Part shown: one piece after another, positions 33,376-41,285 of the stretch
How positions within the stretch are numbered: the stretch's first letter is position 1
How the letters are laid out: every line of letters starts with the position of its first letter
Source of the DNA: Peptoniphilus rachelemmaiella
GTDB taxonomy: Bacteria; Bacillota; Clostridia; Tissierellales; Peptoniphilaceae
Direction: 5' to 3'
Length of the DNA: 64,000 nt
NCBI RefSeq assembly: GCF_943169845.1
Contig: NZ_CALPBW010000010.1
Coordinates: 1 to 64,000, forward strand
Position numbers and translations under genes: made by a program
The notes under the pieces: generated by a model
Told to the model about the DNA's origin: nothing
The model's database searches: none
Seen by the model: the letters and a program-made list of their open reading frames with translations, nothing else

Positions 33376-35077
33376 ACAGAAATTCCATGTAACCGAAGAA
33401 GGTGCACGGGGATTGGTACGCGCCGTATGGGCGAGCTTTATCGTCAACGTCATCGCCATGTTTCCCGTCATGATTCTTATGTTGCTGGGTCAGCAGATTT
33501 TAGAAGGCACATTCTATTCGCAAACACTTTATTTCGCGCTATCTCTCGGCATTTGCGTCATATTGTTTGTCGCTCTCCTCGTGGAGTACGAGCGCATGTA
33601 TAACGCCACATACAAAGAATCGGCGAACTTGCGAGAAAATTTAGGGAAGACTTTGGCGAAATTGCCTCTGGCCTTTTTCTCAAAACGCAATTTAAGCGAT
33701 TTGGCACAATCCATTATGTCCGACGTGGATGCTATGGAACACGCCATGAGCCACGCCATTCCGAAAATTTACGGGCTCTACCTCTTCATTCCCATTCTCG
33801 GCATCATGCTGTTGATAGGGAATGTTAAGCTGGGCCTTGCGGTCATCCTTCCCATGACCCTGCGCCTCTTAATCCTCGTCGCGTTTAAAGGAGAAGGCAT
33901 TAAGAGTAATAAAAAATTCTTCGATAAGCTGCGGGCCAATGCGGAAGATTTTCAAGAGGCCATCGAGCTGCATCAGGAAATCCGGAGCTACCATTTAACG
34001 GATGAGGTTCAAAAAGACCTTGACGAAAAAATGGACGAAAGCGAAAAGATCCATATGAAGACCGAAGGCGTTAACTTCATCATTATAGCTTTGTCGAATT
34101 TATTCTCTTTCATTAGTCTCGGCATCGTTCTTTACGTCGGCGTCGGCCTTCTCGCCAAAGGGGAAGTGAGCTTACTTTATGTCGTAGGCTATGTCCTCGC
34201 CGCCATGAAGCTTAAAGATTTAATTGATCTTTCCAACGAAACGGCTTTGGAAATTCGCTACATTACCCCTCGCGTCGAAAATATAGCTTCTATTCAAGAT
34301 GCGCCCCTCCAAAAGGGAAAAGACGTGGATCTTCGTCGCGTAAGCATTGATGTAGAAGATGTTCACTTCGGATACGGCGAAAAGAACGTGCTGGACGGCG
34401 TGAACTTCACCGCTCGCCAAGGGGACGTTACCGCCCTCGTCGGCCCCAGCGGCTGCGGCAAGAGTACCCTCTTAAAACTCATGAGCCGCCTTTACGATTA
34501 CGATTCCGGCGCCATTCGCATCGACGACTACGACATTCAAAATGTTTCCACCGACTCCCTCTTTAAAAAGACATCCATCGTCTTCCAAGACGTGATGCTC
34601 TTTAATACGAGCGTCATGGAAAACATCCGCATCGGGCGTTTGGATGCCACCGACGAGGAAGTAAAAGAAGCGGCGCGTATGGCCAATTGCATGGACTTTA
34701 TCGACGAAATGCCCGAAGGGTTTGATACGGCCATCGGAGAAAACGGACAGGAACTTTCCGGCGGTCAACGGCAACGGCTTTCCATCGCCCGCGCCTTCTT
34801 AAAAGATGCGCCCATATTAATTCTCGACGAAATCGCATCCAGCTTGGATGTAGAAAACGAACGGGCCATTCAACAATCGCTGAACCATTTGATTCAAAAT
34901 AAGACCGTGGTCATCATTTCCCACCGCTTAAAGAGCGTGGAAAAAGCGGATAAAATCGTCGTCTTAAACAAAGGAAAAGTCGAGGGGGAAGGCAGACATG
35001 ACGAACTGCTGAAAACCTCGCCGACCTACCGAAACCTTATAGAAAAATCTGAAATGGCGGAAGCCTTTGTGTATTAG
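33359..35077 (+). CDS. ABC half-transporter 2 (exporter fold)
   Basis: A 572-residue partner of the preceding protein with six transmembrane helices (about 20-300), Walker A GPSGCGKST near 363, signature ELSGGQRQR near 464, Walker B ILILDEIASSLD near 485 and switch SHRLKS near 521. The ATG at 33359, with TTGGAGG 7 bases upstream, overlaps the first gene's end by 17 bases; the frame's earlier ATG lacks a site. The overlap supports a stoichiometric heterodimer. Confidence 0.9.
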   Translation: MKEHFKQKFHVTEEGARGLVRAVWASFIVNVIAMFPVMILMLLGQQILEGTFYSQTLYFALSLGICVILFVALLVEYERMYNATYKESANLRENLGKTLAKLPLAFFSKRNLSDLAQSIMSDVDAMEHAMSHAIPKIYGLYLFIPILGIMLLIGNVKLGLAVILPMTLRLLILVAFKGEGIKSNKKFFDKLRANAEDFQEAIELHQEIRSYHLTDEVQKDLDEKMDESEKIHMKTEGVNFIIIALSNLFSFISLGIVLYVGVGLLAKGEVSLLYVVGYVLAAMKLKDLIDLSNETALEIRYITPRVENIASIQDAPLQKGKDVDLRRVSIDVEDVHFGYGEKNVLDGVNFTARQGDVTALVGPSGCGKSTLLKLMSRLYDYDSGAIRIDDYDIQNVSTDSLFKKTSIVFQDVMLFNTSVMENIRIGRLDATDEEVKEAARMANCMDFIDEMPEGFDTAIGENGQELSGGQRQRLSIARAFLKDAPILILDEIASSLDVENERAIQQSLNHLIQNKTVVIISHRLKSVEKADKIVVLNKGKVEGEGRHDELLKTSPTYRNLIEKSEMAEAFVY

Positions 35078-35085
35078 GAGGAAGT

Positions 35086-35667
35086 ATGAAGAATGAAAAA
35101 TTAAAGGTCAAAGATCTCGTTACCATCGGGATCTTTTACGTTATCTATTCTATTGTAATATTCGGCGTCGGCATGATCGGCATGATCCCTATTTTATTTT
35201 TAATCTATCCGACCATTCTCGGCATCGTTAGCGGCGTCATCGTCATGTTGTTTATGGCGAAAGAGCAAAAACCCTGGGCGCTTTTTATCTTCGGAATGTT
35301 AACGCCCCTCGGAATGTTTGTCATGGGACATACTTACGTGGTGCCTGTACACGCATTAGTGGTCATGTTGATCGCCGAATGTATTCGCCGAGGCGGAAAT
35401 TATCGTTCCTTTAAATATAACGCCATCGCCTTTGGTATTTTTAACATGTGGATTTGCGGATCCCTTATGCAAATGCTCTTAGTAAAGGAAAAATACATGG
35501 AAATGTGTGCCATGATGGGATCGGATTATGTTCAAGCGCTTGAAAAACTTATCACCTACCCCCATATGGCCATCGTCTACGTAGGAGCCTTTATGGGCGG
35601 CATCGTCGGCGCGTGGATCGGCCGCGCCATGCTTAAAAAACACTTCATTAAGGCGGGCATTGCATAA
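35086..35667 (+). CDS. MptD/Trep_Strep-type ECF S component
   Basis: A 193-residue membrane protein with about six helices. It opens KDLVTIGIFYVIYSIVI and has GHTYVVPVHALVVMLIAECIRRGGNYRS-like stretches near 85-110 typical of the Trep_Strep/MptD family of putative ECF substrate-binding subunits. It lies 8 bases after the second half-transporter and overlaps the EcfT-type gene (TAATG). The substrate is unknown for this family; the position argues for a dedicated (group I) ECF system. Confidence 0.83.
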   Translation: MKNEKLKVKDLVTIGIFYVIYSIVIFGVGMIGMIPILFLIYPTILGIVSGVIVMLFMAKEQKPWALFIFGMLTPLGMFVMGHTYVVPVHALVVMLIAECIRRGGNYRSFKYNAIAFGIFNMWICGSLMQMLLVKEKYMEMCAMMGSDYVQALEKLITYPHMAIVYVGAFMGGIVGAWIGRAMLKKHFIKAGIA

Positions 35668-36356
35668 TGAATGGAGCGCCAAGTGTTTCATTTAATCCAA
35701 ACCCCATTACGAAATTTATTGTTACCATGCTCGTAAGCTTTACCGTATTACACCCCATTGGACTCTTTGCCTGGGGTGTGATGGTGTGGATCAGTTTGTT
35801 TTTTTGGTTAAGAGGGTTTAAAAAAGAAGCATTGCGAAGTTTTTTGGTTTTCGCTCTTCTTTATTTCCTGCCGAATTTTGAAGGCGTTATGGCTCTTCCC
35901 GGATTTTTAAAAATGTTTGTCGCCCTTTTAGTCGTGGTTAAAATGTTTTACTTGCCTTTTATGGCGGGGAAATACTTGATTCAAACATCTGACGTAGGCG
36001 ATATTATCACCTCTATGGATACCGTCCATGTGCCACGAGCCATTGCCATCCCCGTCGCCGTCATGTTTCGTTTTTTTCCTTCCTTTAAGGAAGAACATCA
36101 TCACATTCAGCAGGCGATGAAAATACGAGGGATTACGCGGAAAAATCCTTTGCGCTACGGGGAATATGTAAGCGTTCCATTGCTCATTTTATCGTCGACT
36201 ATTGCCGATGATATTGCCATGGCGGCGGAAACACGGGGAATCGGCATCGAGGGAGAGAAAACGCGCTTTCGGGAAGTGAAACGCGGCGTCGTCGACCTCG
36301 TGTATTTCCTAGGCGTGTTCGGTTTTGTATTGGGAGGCTGGTTATGCTCGAGATAA
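35667..36356 (+). CDS. ECF transmembrane subunit (dedicated EcfT)
   Basis: A 229-residue EcfT-type protein with four to five helices and the cytoplasmic coupling motifs KIRG (near 152) and ETRG (near 190) that contact the ATPases. It overlaps the S component upstream and the ATPase gene downstream by 13 bases. It is distinct from the general EcfT at 17556. Confidence 0.88.
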   Translation: MNGAPSVSFNPNPITKFIVTMLVSFTVLHPIGLFAWGVMVWISLFFWLRGFKKEALRSFLVFALLYFLPNFEGVMALPGFLKMFVALLVVVKMFYLPFMAGKYLIQTSDVGDIITSMDTVHVPRAIAIPVAVMFRFFPSFKEEHHHIQQAMKIRGITRKNPLRYGEYVSVPLLILSSTIADDIAMAAETRGIGIEGEKTRFREVKRGVVDLVYFLGVFGFVLGGWLCSR

Positions 36357-37741
36357 AACATCTGTCCTTAACGTATGGCGAGGCCGAAAAAAGCTTACAC
36401 GACATTACCTTTTCTGTGGCGGACGGCGAATGCGTCTTGCTCGCGGGAAAGAGCGGATCCGGCAAATCTTCCATTTTACGCGCCATCAACGGCATCGCCC
36501 CTTCTTACGACGGGGCATCCCTCGAAGGGGAGATACTGATCGACGGTCGTGCAGTTGAAAAAATGAGCATGGCCGATCTGTCCCAAATGATAGCCAGCGT
36601 GTTTCAAAACCCAAAGACCCATTTTTTCAATGTGGATACGACCTTGGAACTGGTATTTTATTTGGAGAACATAGGCCTTTGTCGCGAAAAAATGAAGGAG
36701 CGATTGGAGAAAATGCTCGCTCTTTTCCATATCGAACATTTAATGGATCGTGATATTTTCAAATTATCCGGCGGCGAAAAACAAGTCTTGAGTATCGCCG
36801 CAGCCTATATAAGCGGTGCACCCATTATTCTCCTCGACGAACCGTCGTCAAATTTAGATGAAAAGGCGACCCGAACCTTACACGATATGCTTTATGTGCT
36901 AAAACGAGAAGGCATCACATTAGTGATTGCCGAACATCGGCTTTATTACCTTATGGATCTCGTAGATAGAATTTATCTTATGGAGAAGGGAAGGTTGAAA
37001 ACAACTTTTTGCAAAAGTGCGTTTTTGGATCTTTCCGAAAAAGCGTTGTACGACCAAGGTTTACGTTCGACGCAACATGTGGCGTTAAATGAAAAGTCGG
37101 GAAAGTGTAACGGCTCGGATCTCAAAATCCACTGTTTACAGCATATTTTTGAGGGATCAGCCAAGGGATTTTCCGTAGAAGGTATTGGCCTTGCAAAAGG
37201 AAAGGTTTACGGCATCGTCGGAACCAATGGTTGTGGAAAATCCACATTCCTCAGAAGCCTTCTCGGCATCGAAAAGAGCGCGTTAGACGATATCGAGTTT
37301 CACGACTCGAGAATACCGCGGCGTAAACGACTGGCACATTCCGCATTGGTTATGCAGGATGTAAACCATCAGCTTTTCAGCGACACCGTGGCGGGGGAAG
37401 TCGTACTCGGGCAAAAGACGTTCGACGAGGAAAGGCGCGAACGAATATTGGATCGCTTAAACCTTTTGGATAAGAAAGAGCGCCATCCCATGAGCTTGTC
37501 CGGCGGCGAAAAACAACGGGTCGCCATTGCTTCGGTTTTATTGAGCGATCGGGAAATTATCGGTTTTGACGAGCCGACAAGCGGCATGGATTTCGAAAAC
37601 ATGGTAAGTATTTCAAAGCTTATGCGGTCCATGGCGAGAAACGGGGCGATTTTAATCGTCGTGTCCCACGATACGGAATTTTTAAATCGCACGGCAGATG
37701 AGATCATCGACATGGGTTCTTTCGAAATTCAAAAGAATTAA
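36344..37741 (+). CDS. Tandem-domain ECF ATPase
   Basis: A 465-residue protein with two ABC ATPase domains in one chain. Domain 1 has Walker A GKSGSGKSS (35-43), signature LSGGEKQVL and Walker B ILLDEPSSNLDE. Domain 2 has Walker A GTNGCGKST (near 290), signature LSGGEKQRV and Walker B IIGFDEPTSGMD. Fused ECF ATPases energise dedicated transporters. Last gene of the presumed five-gene uptake operon; no strong terminator follows at once, the IS remnant begins 30 bases on. Confidence 0.9.
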   Translation: MLEIKHLSLTYGEAEKSLHDITFSVADGECVLLAGKSGSGKSSILRAINGIAPSYDGASLEGEILIDGRAVEKMSMADLSQMIASVFQNPKTHFFNVDTTLELVFYLENIGLCREKMKERLEKMLALFHIEHLMDRDIFKLSGGEKQVLSIAAAYISGAPIILLDEPSSNLDEKATRTLHDMLYVLKREGITLVIAEHRLYYLMDLVDRIYLMEKGRLKTTFCKSAFLDLSEKALYDQGLRSTQHVALNEKSGKCNGSDLKIHCLQHIFEGSAKGFSVEGIGLAKGKVYGIVGTNGCGKSTFLRSLLGIEKSALDDIEFHDSRIPRRKRLAHSALVMQDVNHQLFSDTVAGEVVLGQKTFDEERRERILDRLNLLDKKERHPMSLSGGEKQRVAIASVLLSDREIIGFDEPTSGMDFENMVSISKLMRSMARNGAILIVVSHDTEFLNRTADEIIDMGSFEIQKN

Positions 37742-37770
37742 ACTAAAAAAGCAGGTTAACCTTAGTAGAG

Positions 37771-37924
37771 TGACCCCATAAAGTTGAGCTTAATCGAGTA
37801 AGCATTTCGCTTGCTCGATTTTGTTTTACATACCATTCGTCCTATGCTTCTTCAATTCATAATTGTATTTTGCCATTAAAAGACCCCCAAAGGTTGGATT
37901 TCTGGGTCCAACTTTTGGGGGTCA
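37771..37924 (-). mobile_element. Internally deleted IS3/IS150-type element (MITE-like)
   Basis: A 154-base unit bounded by inverted ends: TGACCCCCAAAAGTTGG on the minus strand at 37924 and TGACCCCATAAAGTTG on the plus strand at 37771. Inside, the right side holds a hairpin of 16 pairs (37882-37922) and the left an 11-pair hairpin with T-run (37793-37823). The minus strand carries the first codons of an OrfA-like gene. The rest of the transposase is missing. No clear target duplication is visible. Confidence 0.75.
37826..37876 (-). pseudogene. IS3-type OrfA start remnant
   Basis: Sixteen codons beginning MAKYNYELKKHRTNG and then a stop. The opening residues are those of IS150-type OrfA helix-turn-helix proteins; the frame breaks after about ten codons where the internal deletion joins the element's other end. 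Confidence 0.65.
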
Positions 37925-37930
37925 GTACGC

Positions 37931-37955
37931 TAACCGGGGGTTTTCTAATGCAATA
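37931..37955 (+). repeat. Dispersed double-hairpin repeat, copy C (truncated)
   Basis: TAACCGGGGGTTTTCTAATGCAA, the right half of the repeat found complete at 4906 and 30807. The left arm is lost at the boundary with the IS remnant, which suggests the IS inserted into or deleted part of it. Confidence 0.7.
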
Positions 37956-38172
37956 AAAAAAGACCCGGACCTCGCCGGATCTTTGGATCCCCCGCAGGGC
38001 CGGGCTTCGTTTAATTCAGACCCGCCCTTAAAGTAAAGGTGGGTAATTTGCTAACTACGTCTAACTTCCACTCAGTGGAGGCTTGTTATAGGTAACTAGA
38101 CACAATTTCCCGTGTCTGATTTGTCGGTTGAATTAATAGAAGGTATCGAACCGCGCAGGGGTTATTTATCTT
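37955..38172 (-). ncRNA. ssrS: Candidate 6S RNA
   Basis: A stand-alone minus-strand transcript of about 218 bases. It has its own consensus promoter, no open frame, and ends in the stem AGATCCGG/CCGGGTCT plus seven T (37954-37982). It contains a central hairpin CCCACCTTT-ACTTT-AAGGGCGGG and a CCTCCACTGAGTGGAAG hairpin. Length, extended stem-bubble layout and the CCCACC/GGGCGGG hairpin resemble Firmicutes 6S RNA, the RNA that mimics an open promoter and binds sigma-A RNA polymerase. Identification is by pattern only. With the IS remnant it fills the 477-base gap 37742-38218. Confidence 0.55.
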
Positions 38173-38178
38173 GTCTTT

Positions 38179-38207
38179 ATTATACTACGACGGCTCTTCT
38201 TAATCAA
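38179..38207 (-). promoter_or_regulatory. Promoter of the candidate 6S RNA
   Basis: Minus strand TTGATT (38202-38207), 17-base spacer, TATAAT (38179-38184), starting just after the rluA-type gene's stop. Confidence 0.8.
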
Positions 38208-38218
38208 GAATCGACACC

Positions 38219-39073
38219 TCAGAGGCGATCGTCGCCGAAAAATTTGAGCCACGCCTCGGGCATGGGGGATGTAAATACCATGGGCGCCTTTGTGCGGGGA
38301 TGGACGAGGGAAATTTTATGAACGTGGAGGTGCACGCCGCCCCGTCCGCCGCCGTAAAGTTCGTCGCCGAGGATCGGGTGGCCTATGTGGGCCATATGGC
38401 AGCGGATTTGATGGGTGCGCCCGGTGTCCAGCTGAATCTCCAGCAAACTCACCTTCCCCCTATGAATGGGCCTGAAGTGGGTAATAGCCGCCTGCCCGTC
38501 GTCTCGTACAACGCGCACCAGGGACGCGTCCCCGATGCCTATGGGTGCATCCACCGTCCCCGCCGCCGCCACTTCCCCATTCACCAGGGCCAGGTAGCTT
38601 TTGTTTTTCGTGCGGTCCTTCTCGAGGACGCCGTAGGCATAGGGATTTTTCGCCACCACCAAAAGCCCGGTGGTCTCCTTGTCCAGTCGCCCGAGCATGC
38701 GCACCTTCCGCTTCAAGCCTTTCGATTGAAAATAGCCGCAAAGCTCGTTGGCCAGTGTGTGGTCGGGATACATTTTGCAGGGCATGGCGGGAATCACGCC
38801 CTTGTCGATGACGAGGATGTCTTCATCTTCGTAGCAGATTTTTTGCTTCATGGGCGACGGGGCGAGGTTCGTCTCCTCGTCGGCAAATGCCACGACCACG
38901 GTCTCTTTCGCCGCCAAGGGCGTGGATTTTACGATCTTCCGCCCATTCACCGTCACCAGGCCCGCGAGAAAGGCGCGGCGACTATGGGTGTGGGAAAAAC
39001 CCACGCTTTTCAGGAAGCTGTCCGCCCGGGCATAGTTTCTTTCTGTCGTAAATTTTATGTCTGTGCTTTTCAT
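38219..39073 (-). CDS. RluA-family pseudouridine synthase
   Basis: A 284-residue enzyme with an N-terminal S4-like RNA-binding segment (about 15-65) and the RluA catalytic domain. The catalytic Asp is in GRLDKETTGLLVVAKN near 130, and the family's DTGRTHQIRCHMAHIGHPILGD follows near 220-240. It isomerises uridines in rRNA or tRNA; the exact target site among RluA/RluC/RluD-type enzymes cannot be told from sequence. The start overlaps nothing; the NAD kinase gene is divergent 58 bases away. Confidence 0.93.
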   Translation of the reverse strand: MKSTDIKFTTERNYARADSFLKSVGFSHTHSRRAFLAGLVTVNGRKIVKSTPLAAKETVVVAFADEETNLAPSPMKQKICYEDEDILVIDKGVIPAMPCKMYPDHTLANELCGYFQSKGLKRKVRMLGRLDKETTGLLVVAKNPYAYGVLEKDRTKNKSYLALVNGEVAAAGTVDAPIGIGDASLVRVVRDDGQAAITHFRPIHRGKVSLLEIQLDTGRTHQIRCHMAHIGHPILGDELYGGGRGGVHLHVHKISLVHPRTKAPMVFTSPMPEAWLKFFGDDRL

Positions 39074-39131
39074 TTTTCCTCTTTTGCATTACCATATAAG
39101 TAACGGAAGTTTTCGTAAAGGAGGTGAACTT

Positions 39132-39932
39132 GTGGCAAGTTCCATCATCAATATTATTTCTAACTCGAATTTCGAAAGTCGCAAGACTACGAAGCGACTG
39201 ATTCAAATATTAAAGCAGCACCATTATACGCCTACGACGACGCTGTCGCCGAAAGCGGAGCTGACCATTACCATCGGCGGCGACGGCGCCTTTATTAAGG
39301 CGGTGAACCGCATGAATTTTTCTTCCACGCCCATTGTGGGCATTAACACGGGCCACCTGGGCTTTTATCAGGAAATCAACCCCGATCGTTTGGATGCTTT
39401 TATCGAGGATTACAAGAATAAAAATTACCACATCGAGGCCCTTCCCCTATTAGGTGCGGAAGTTTATACCAATCAAAAAAAGTATTTCGTACAGGCCATT
39501 AACGAAATCGTGTTAAAGGCGCAAAATTCGAAGGTCATTCACATGAATGTCTTTATCGATCGAAACCATTTGGAAAAATTTTCCGGCGACGGGATGCTCG
39601 TCTCCACGCCCTCGGGCTCCAGCGGCTACAATCTGTCCTTAGGTGGCGGCATGATCCATCCCAAGGTGGAAGCCATGGCCATGACGCCCATGGCGCCTAT
39701 TTCCTCGCAAAGCTACCGCTCCCTCACCACATCCATTGTGATCCCCGGCGAACACGTGATTTCTCTCGTCCCCGAGCGGCGCTACGCCAACAGCAATCTG
39801 GTTTTGGTCGACGGCAGAGAACACAGCTACAGCCAGTTGAAGCGGATCAATATTCGCTTCTCCGATCAACGCATTCATAAATTAGTCATGGAAAACAATT
39901 ATTGGGAAAATATTAAAAGTAAATTCCTGTAA
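39132..39932 (+). CDS. nadK: NAD kinase
   Basis: A 266-residue cytoplasmic enzyme phosphorylating NAD+ to NADP+. It has GGDGAFIKAV near 50 (catalytic Asp; Ala where most kinases have Thr), NTGHLGF near 77, NEIVL near 125, and the substrate loop SGDGMLVSTPSGSSGYNLS near 152-170. The start is GTG at 39132 with AAAGGAGG 7 bases upstream; the longer ATG frame reads through the divergent promoter. A terminator follows. Confidence 0.93.
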   Translation: MASSIINIISNSNFESRKTTKRLIQILKQHHYTPTTTLSPKAELTITIGGDGAFIKAVNRMNFSSTPIVGINTGHLGFYQEINPDRLDAFIEDYKNKNYHIEALPLLGAEVYTNQKKYFVQAINEIVLKAQNSKVIHMNVFIDRNHLEKFSGDGMLVSTPSGSSGYNLSLGGGMIHPKVEAMAMTPMAPISSQSYRSLTTSIVIPGEHVISLVPERRYANSNLVLVDGREHSYSQLKRINIRFSDQRIHKLVMENNYWENIKSKFL

Positions 39933-39935
39933 AAT

Positions 39936-39957
39936 CAGCCCCTCGGGGCTTTTTTTA
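39936..39957 (+). terminator. Terminator of nadK
   Basis: AGCCCC-TC-GGGGCT followed by seven T. Confidence 0.9.
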
Positions 39958-39977
39958 TTGCCCGCCCAAGCAGGCAA

Positions 39978-40005
39978 AGAAAAAAGAGCCCGCCGGCTCC
40001 TTTTT
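39978..40005 (-). terminator. Terminator of the membrane J-protein gene
   Basis: Minus-strand stem GAGCCGG / CGGGCTC (imperfect) flanked by A- and T-runs, just after the stop at 40012. Confidence 0.75.
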
Positions 40006-40011
40006 CTGCTT

Positions 40012-40794
40012 CTACTGCTGCTTCCCGTAGGCGGCTTTGTAGCGGGCGATGTTTTCGTCGCTTAAAAAGTCGTTGGCTGCATTGATTTCCTGAAAGAGCT
40101 GTGTCGTGTCTTCCTCGGGATTTAAATCCGGGTGATACTTTTTCGCGAGCTTTTTGTAGGCCAGGCGGATTTCGTATTTGTCGGCGGTCACATCGACGCC
40201 CAGGCGATGAATGGCGGCTTCGTATTTTTCCTTAAAGCCCCCATCGTAGCTTCCTTGGTAGCCGCTCTGATTGTAGCTGCCGTAGTCACCTGCGCCCTGT
40301 CCGTAGTAATTGGCCTGATTAAAAAAGGCTTCGAATTGTCGGCGGAACAGCTCTTCTTCCATGCGGGCGCGGGCCGCTTCCTGACGGCGCCGCTCTTCTT
40401 CGATTTTACGTTGGTAGCGCCTGCCGTAATCCCCCATGGTGTCGTAGGTAATGTCTTTTCCCAACAGGTAGTAGTCCGCCCGCTCGTAAAAATACTCCGT
40501 CACCATGTACTGTACATATTTCAGCCGGCTCACCGCAAAGGAGCCGATGACAGGGAAGATTAAAATCAAAAGCAGAATCCCGCCCCAGTTCCCGCCGCCT
40601 CGTGAGGAGAAGCTCAGGGGAATCAAAAAGATAAAGAAGAATAAGCAGCCGCCGAAAAAGAGCAGGGACAAGAGCAGGCTGCGAAAGGAGCGGAAAAGCT
40701 CTGTGAGCAGGCTGAAGACCGCAATGAAAAATTCCAGCACATAGTCGATGGCGGTGCCCACGTATTTAAAAATGTTTCCGTAAAGTTTATTCAT
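40012..40794 (-). CDS. Membrane protein with C-terminal J domain
   Basis: A 260-residue protein. Two or three hydrophobic segments lie within residues 15-95, a charged coiled-coil-like helix (RRYQRKIEEERRRQEAARAR) near 130-150, and a Gly/Tyr/Gln-rich linker (YYGQGAGDYGSYNQSGYQG) near 160-185. The C-terminal J domain (about 195-258) carries the HPD motif in KKYHPDLNP. It probably recruits DnaK to the membrane. The start at 40794 has GGAGGGAA upstream, and the gene overlaps the metallopeptidase gene by 8 bases. Specific clients are unknown. Confidence 0.88.
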   Translation of the reverse strand: MNKLYGNIFKYVGTAIDYVLEFFIAVFSLLTELFRSFRSLLLSLLFFGGCLFFFIFLIPLSFSSRGGGNWGGILLLILIFPVIGSFAVSRLKYVQYMVTEYFYERADYYLLGKDITYDTMGDYGRRYQRKIEEERRRQEAARARMEEELFRRQFEAFFNQANYYGQGAGDYGSYNQSGYQGSYDGGFKEKYEAAIHRLGVDVTADKYEIRLAYKKLAKKYHPDLNPEEDTTQLFQEINAANDFLSDENIARYKAAYGKQQ

Positions 40795-41152
40795 GTTCCC
40801 TCCTGTGCCGCTCCATAAAAGCCGCATCCTCAAGGACCAAGTCGTTTTCGCCGGCCAAGGTTTCTAAGTGATGGGTCAGTTCGTGGTACAAGGTTTCTTT
40901 CAACCGCTCCGTAATCTCTTCGTGGGATTCGTAGCCGTAAAGGGCCATAAAGGAGCCGTAGTACAAGACGATGCTCTTGCCCATGGGCTCGGACTTGTAG
41001 TGGCCCATGACACAAAGGTCCGAAAAGGTCTCATCGCGCATTTCTTCTCTCGAAAAAATCACGCCGCCGTTGAGGCCGCGAAAATAATGTTGGGGCAATT
41101 CGTCTACCAAATCATCTAAAATCGTGGCCATTTCTTCAAATCGATCTTCCAT
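40787..41152 (-). CDS. Minimal zincin-like metallopeptidase
   Basis: A 121-residue protein of the small zincin family (PF06262 type). The active-site helix YHELTHHLE supplies the HExxH zinc ligands near residue 90, followed by acidic residues. Such proteins are short, cytosolic and of unknown substrate. The start at 41152 is chosen for CAGGAGGTGG just upstream; an earlier ATG has none. Translationally coupled to the J-protein gene. Confidence 0.87.
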   Translation of the reverse strand: MEDRFEEMATILDDLVDELPQHYFRGLNGGVIFSREEMRDETFSDLCVMGHYKSEPMGKSIVLYYGSFMALYGYESHEEITERLKETLYHELTHHLETLAGENDLVLEDAAFMERHRREHE

Positions 41153-41253
41153 ACCCACCTCCTGAACTTTCATTATAGAAGAAAGACCGTCAATTATAAA
41201 GGTGCTCATAAAATCTTCGATTTGTCTTCACTATTGACAGCGCCATGTTGCCA

Positions 41254-41280
41254 ATAAAAAAGCGAGGCCGAAGCCTCGCA
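41254..41280 (-). terminator. Terminator of the NhaC-type transporter gene
   Basis: Minus-strand GCGAGGC-TTCG-GCCTCGC followed by TTTTTT. Confidence 0.92.
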
Positions 41281-41285
41281 AATTT

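Noticed and set aside
37955-38172. T-box, tmRNA or SRP RNA for the orphan transcript
   Set aside because: There is no T-box TGGNACCGCG core, no tRNA-like end or tag frame as in tmRNA, and no SRP Alu/S-domain motif. A 6S-like layout fits better.
38300-39103. Long plus-strand ORF opposite the RluA-type gene
   Set aside because: It is His/Arg-rich shadow coding, has no ribosome site, and lies wholly antisense to a well-conserved enzyme.
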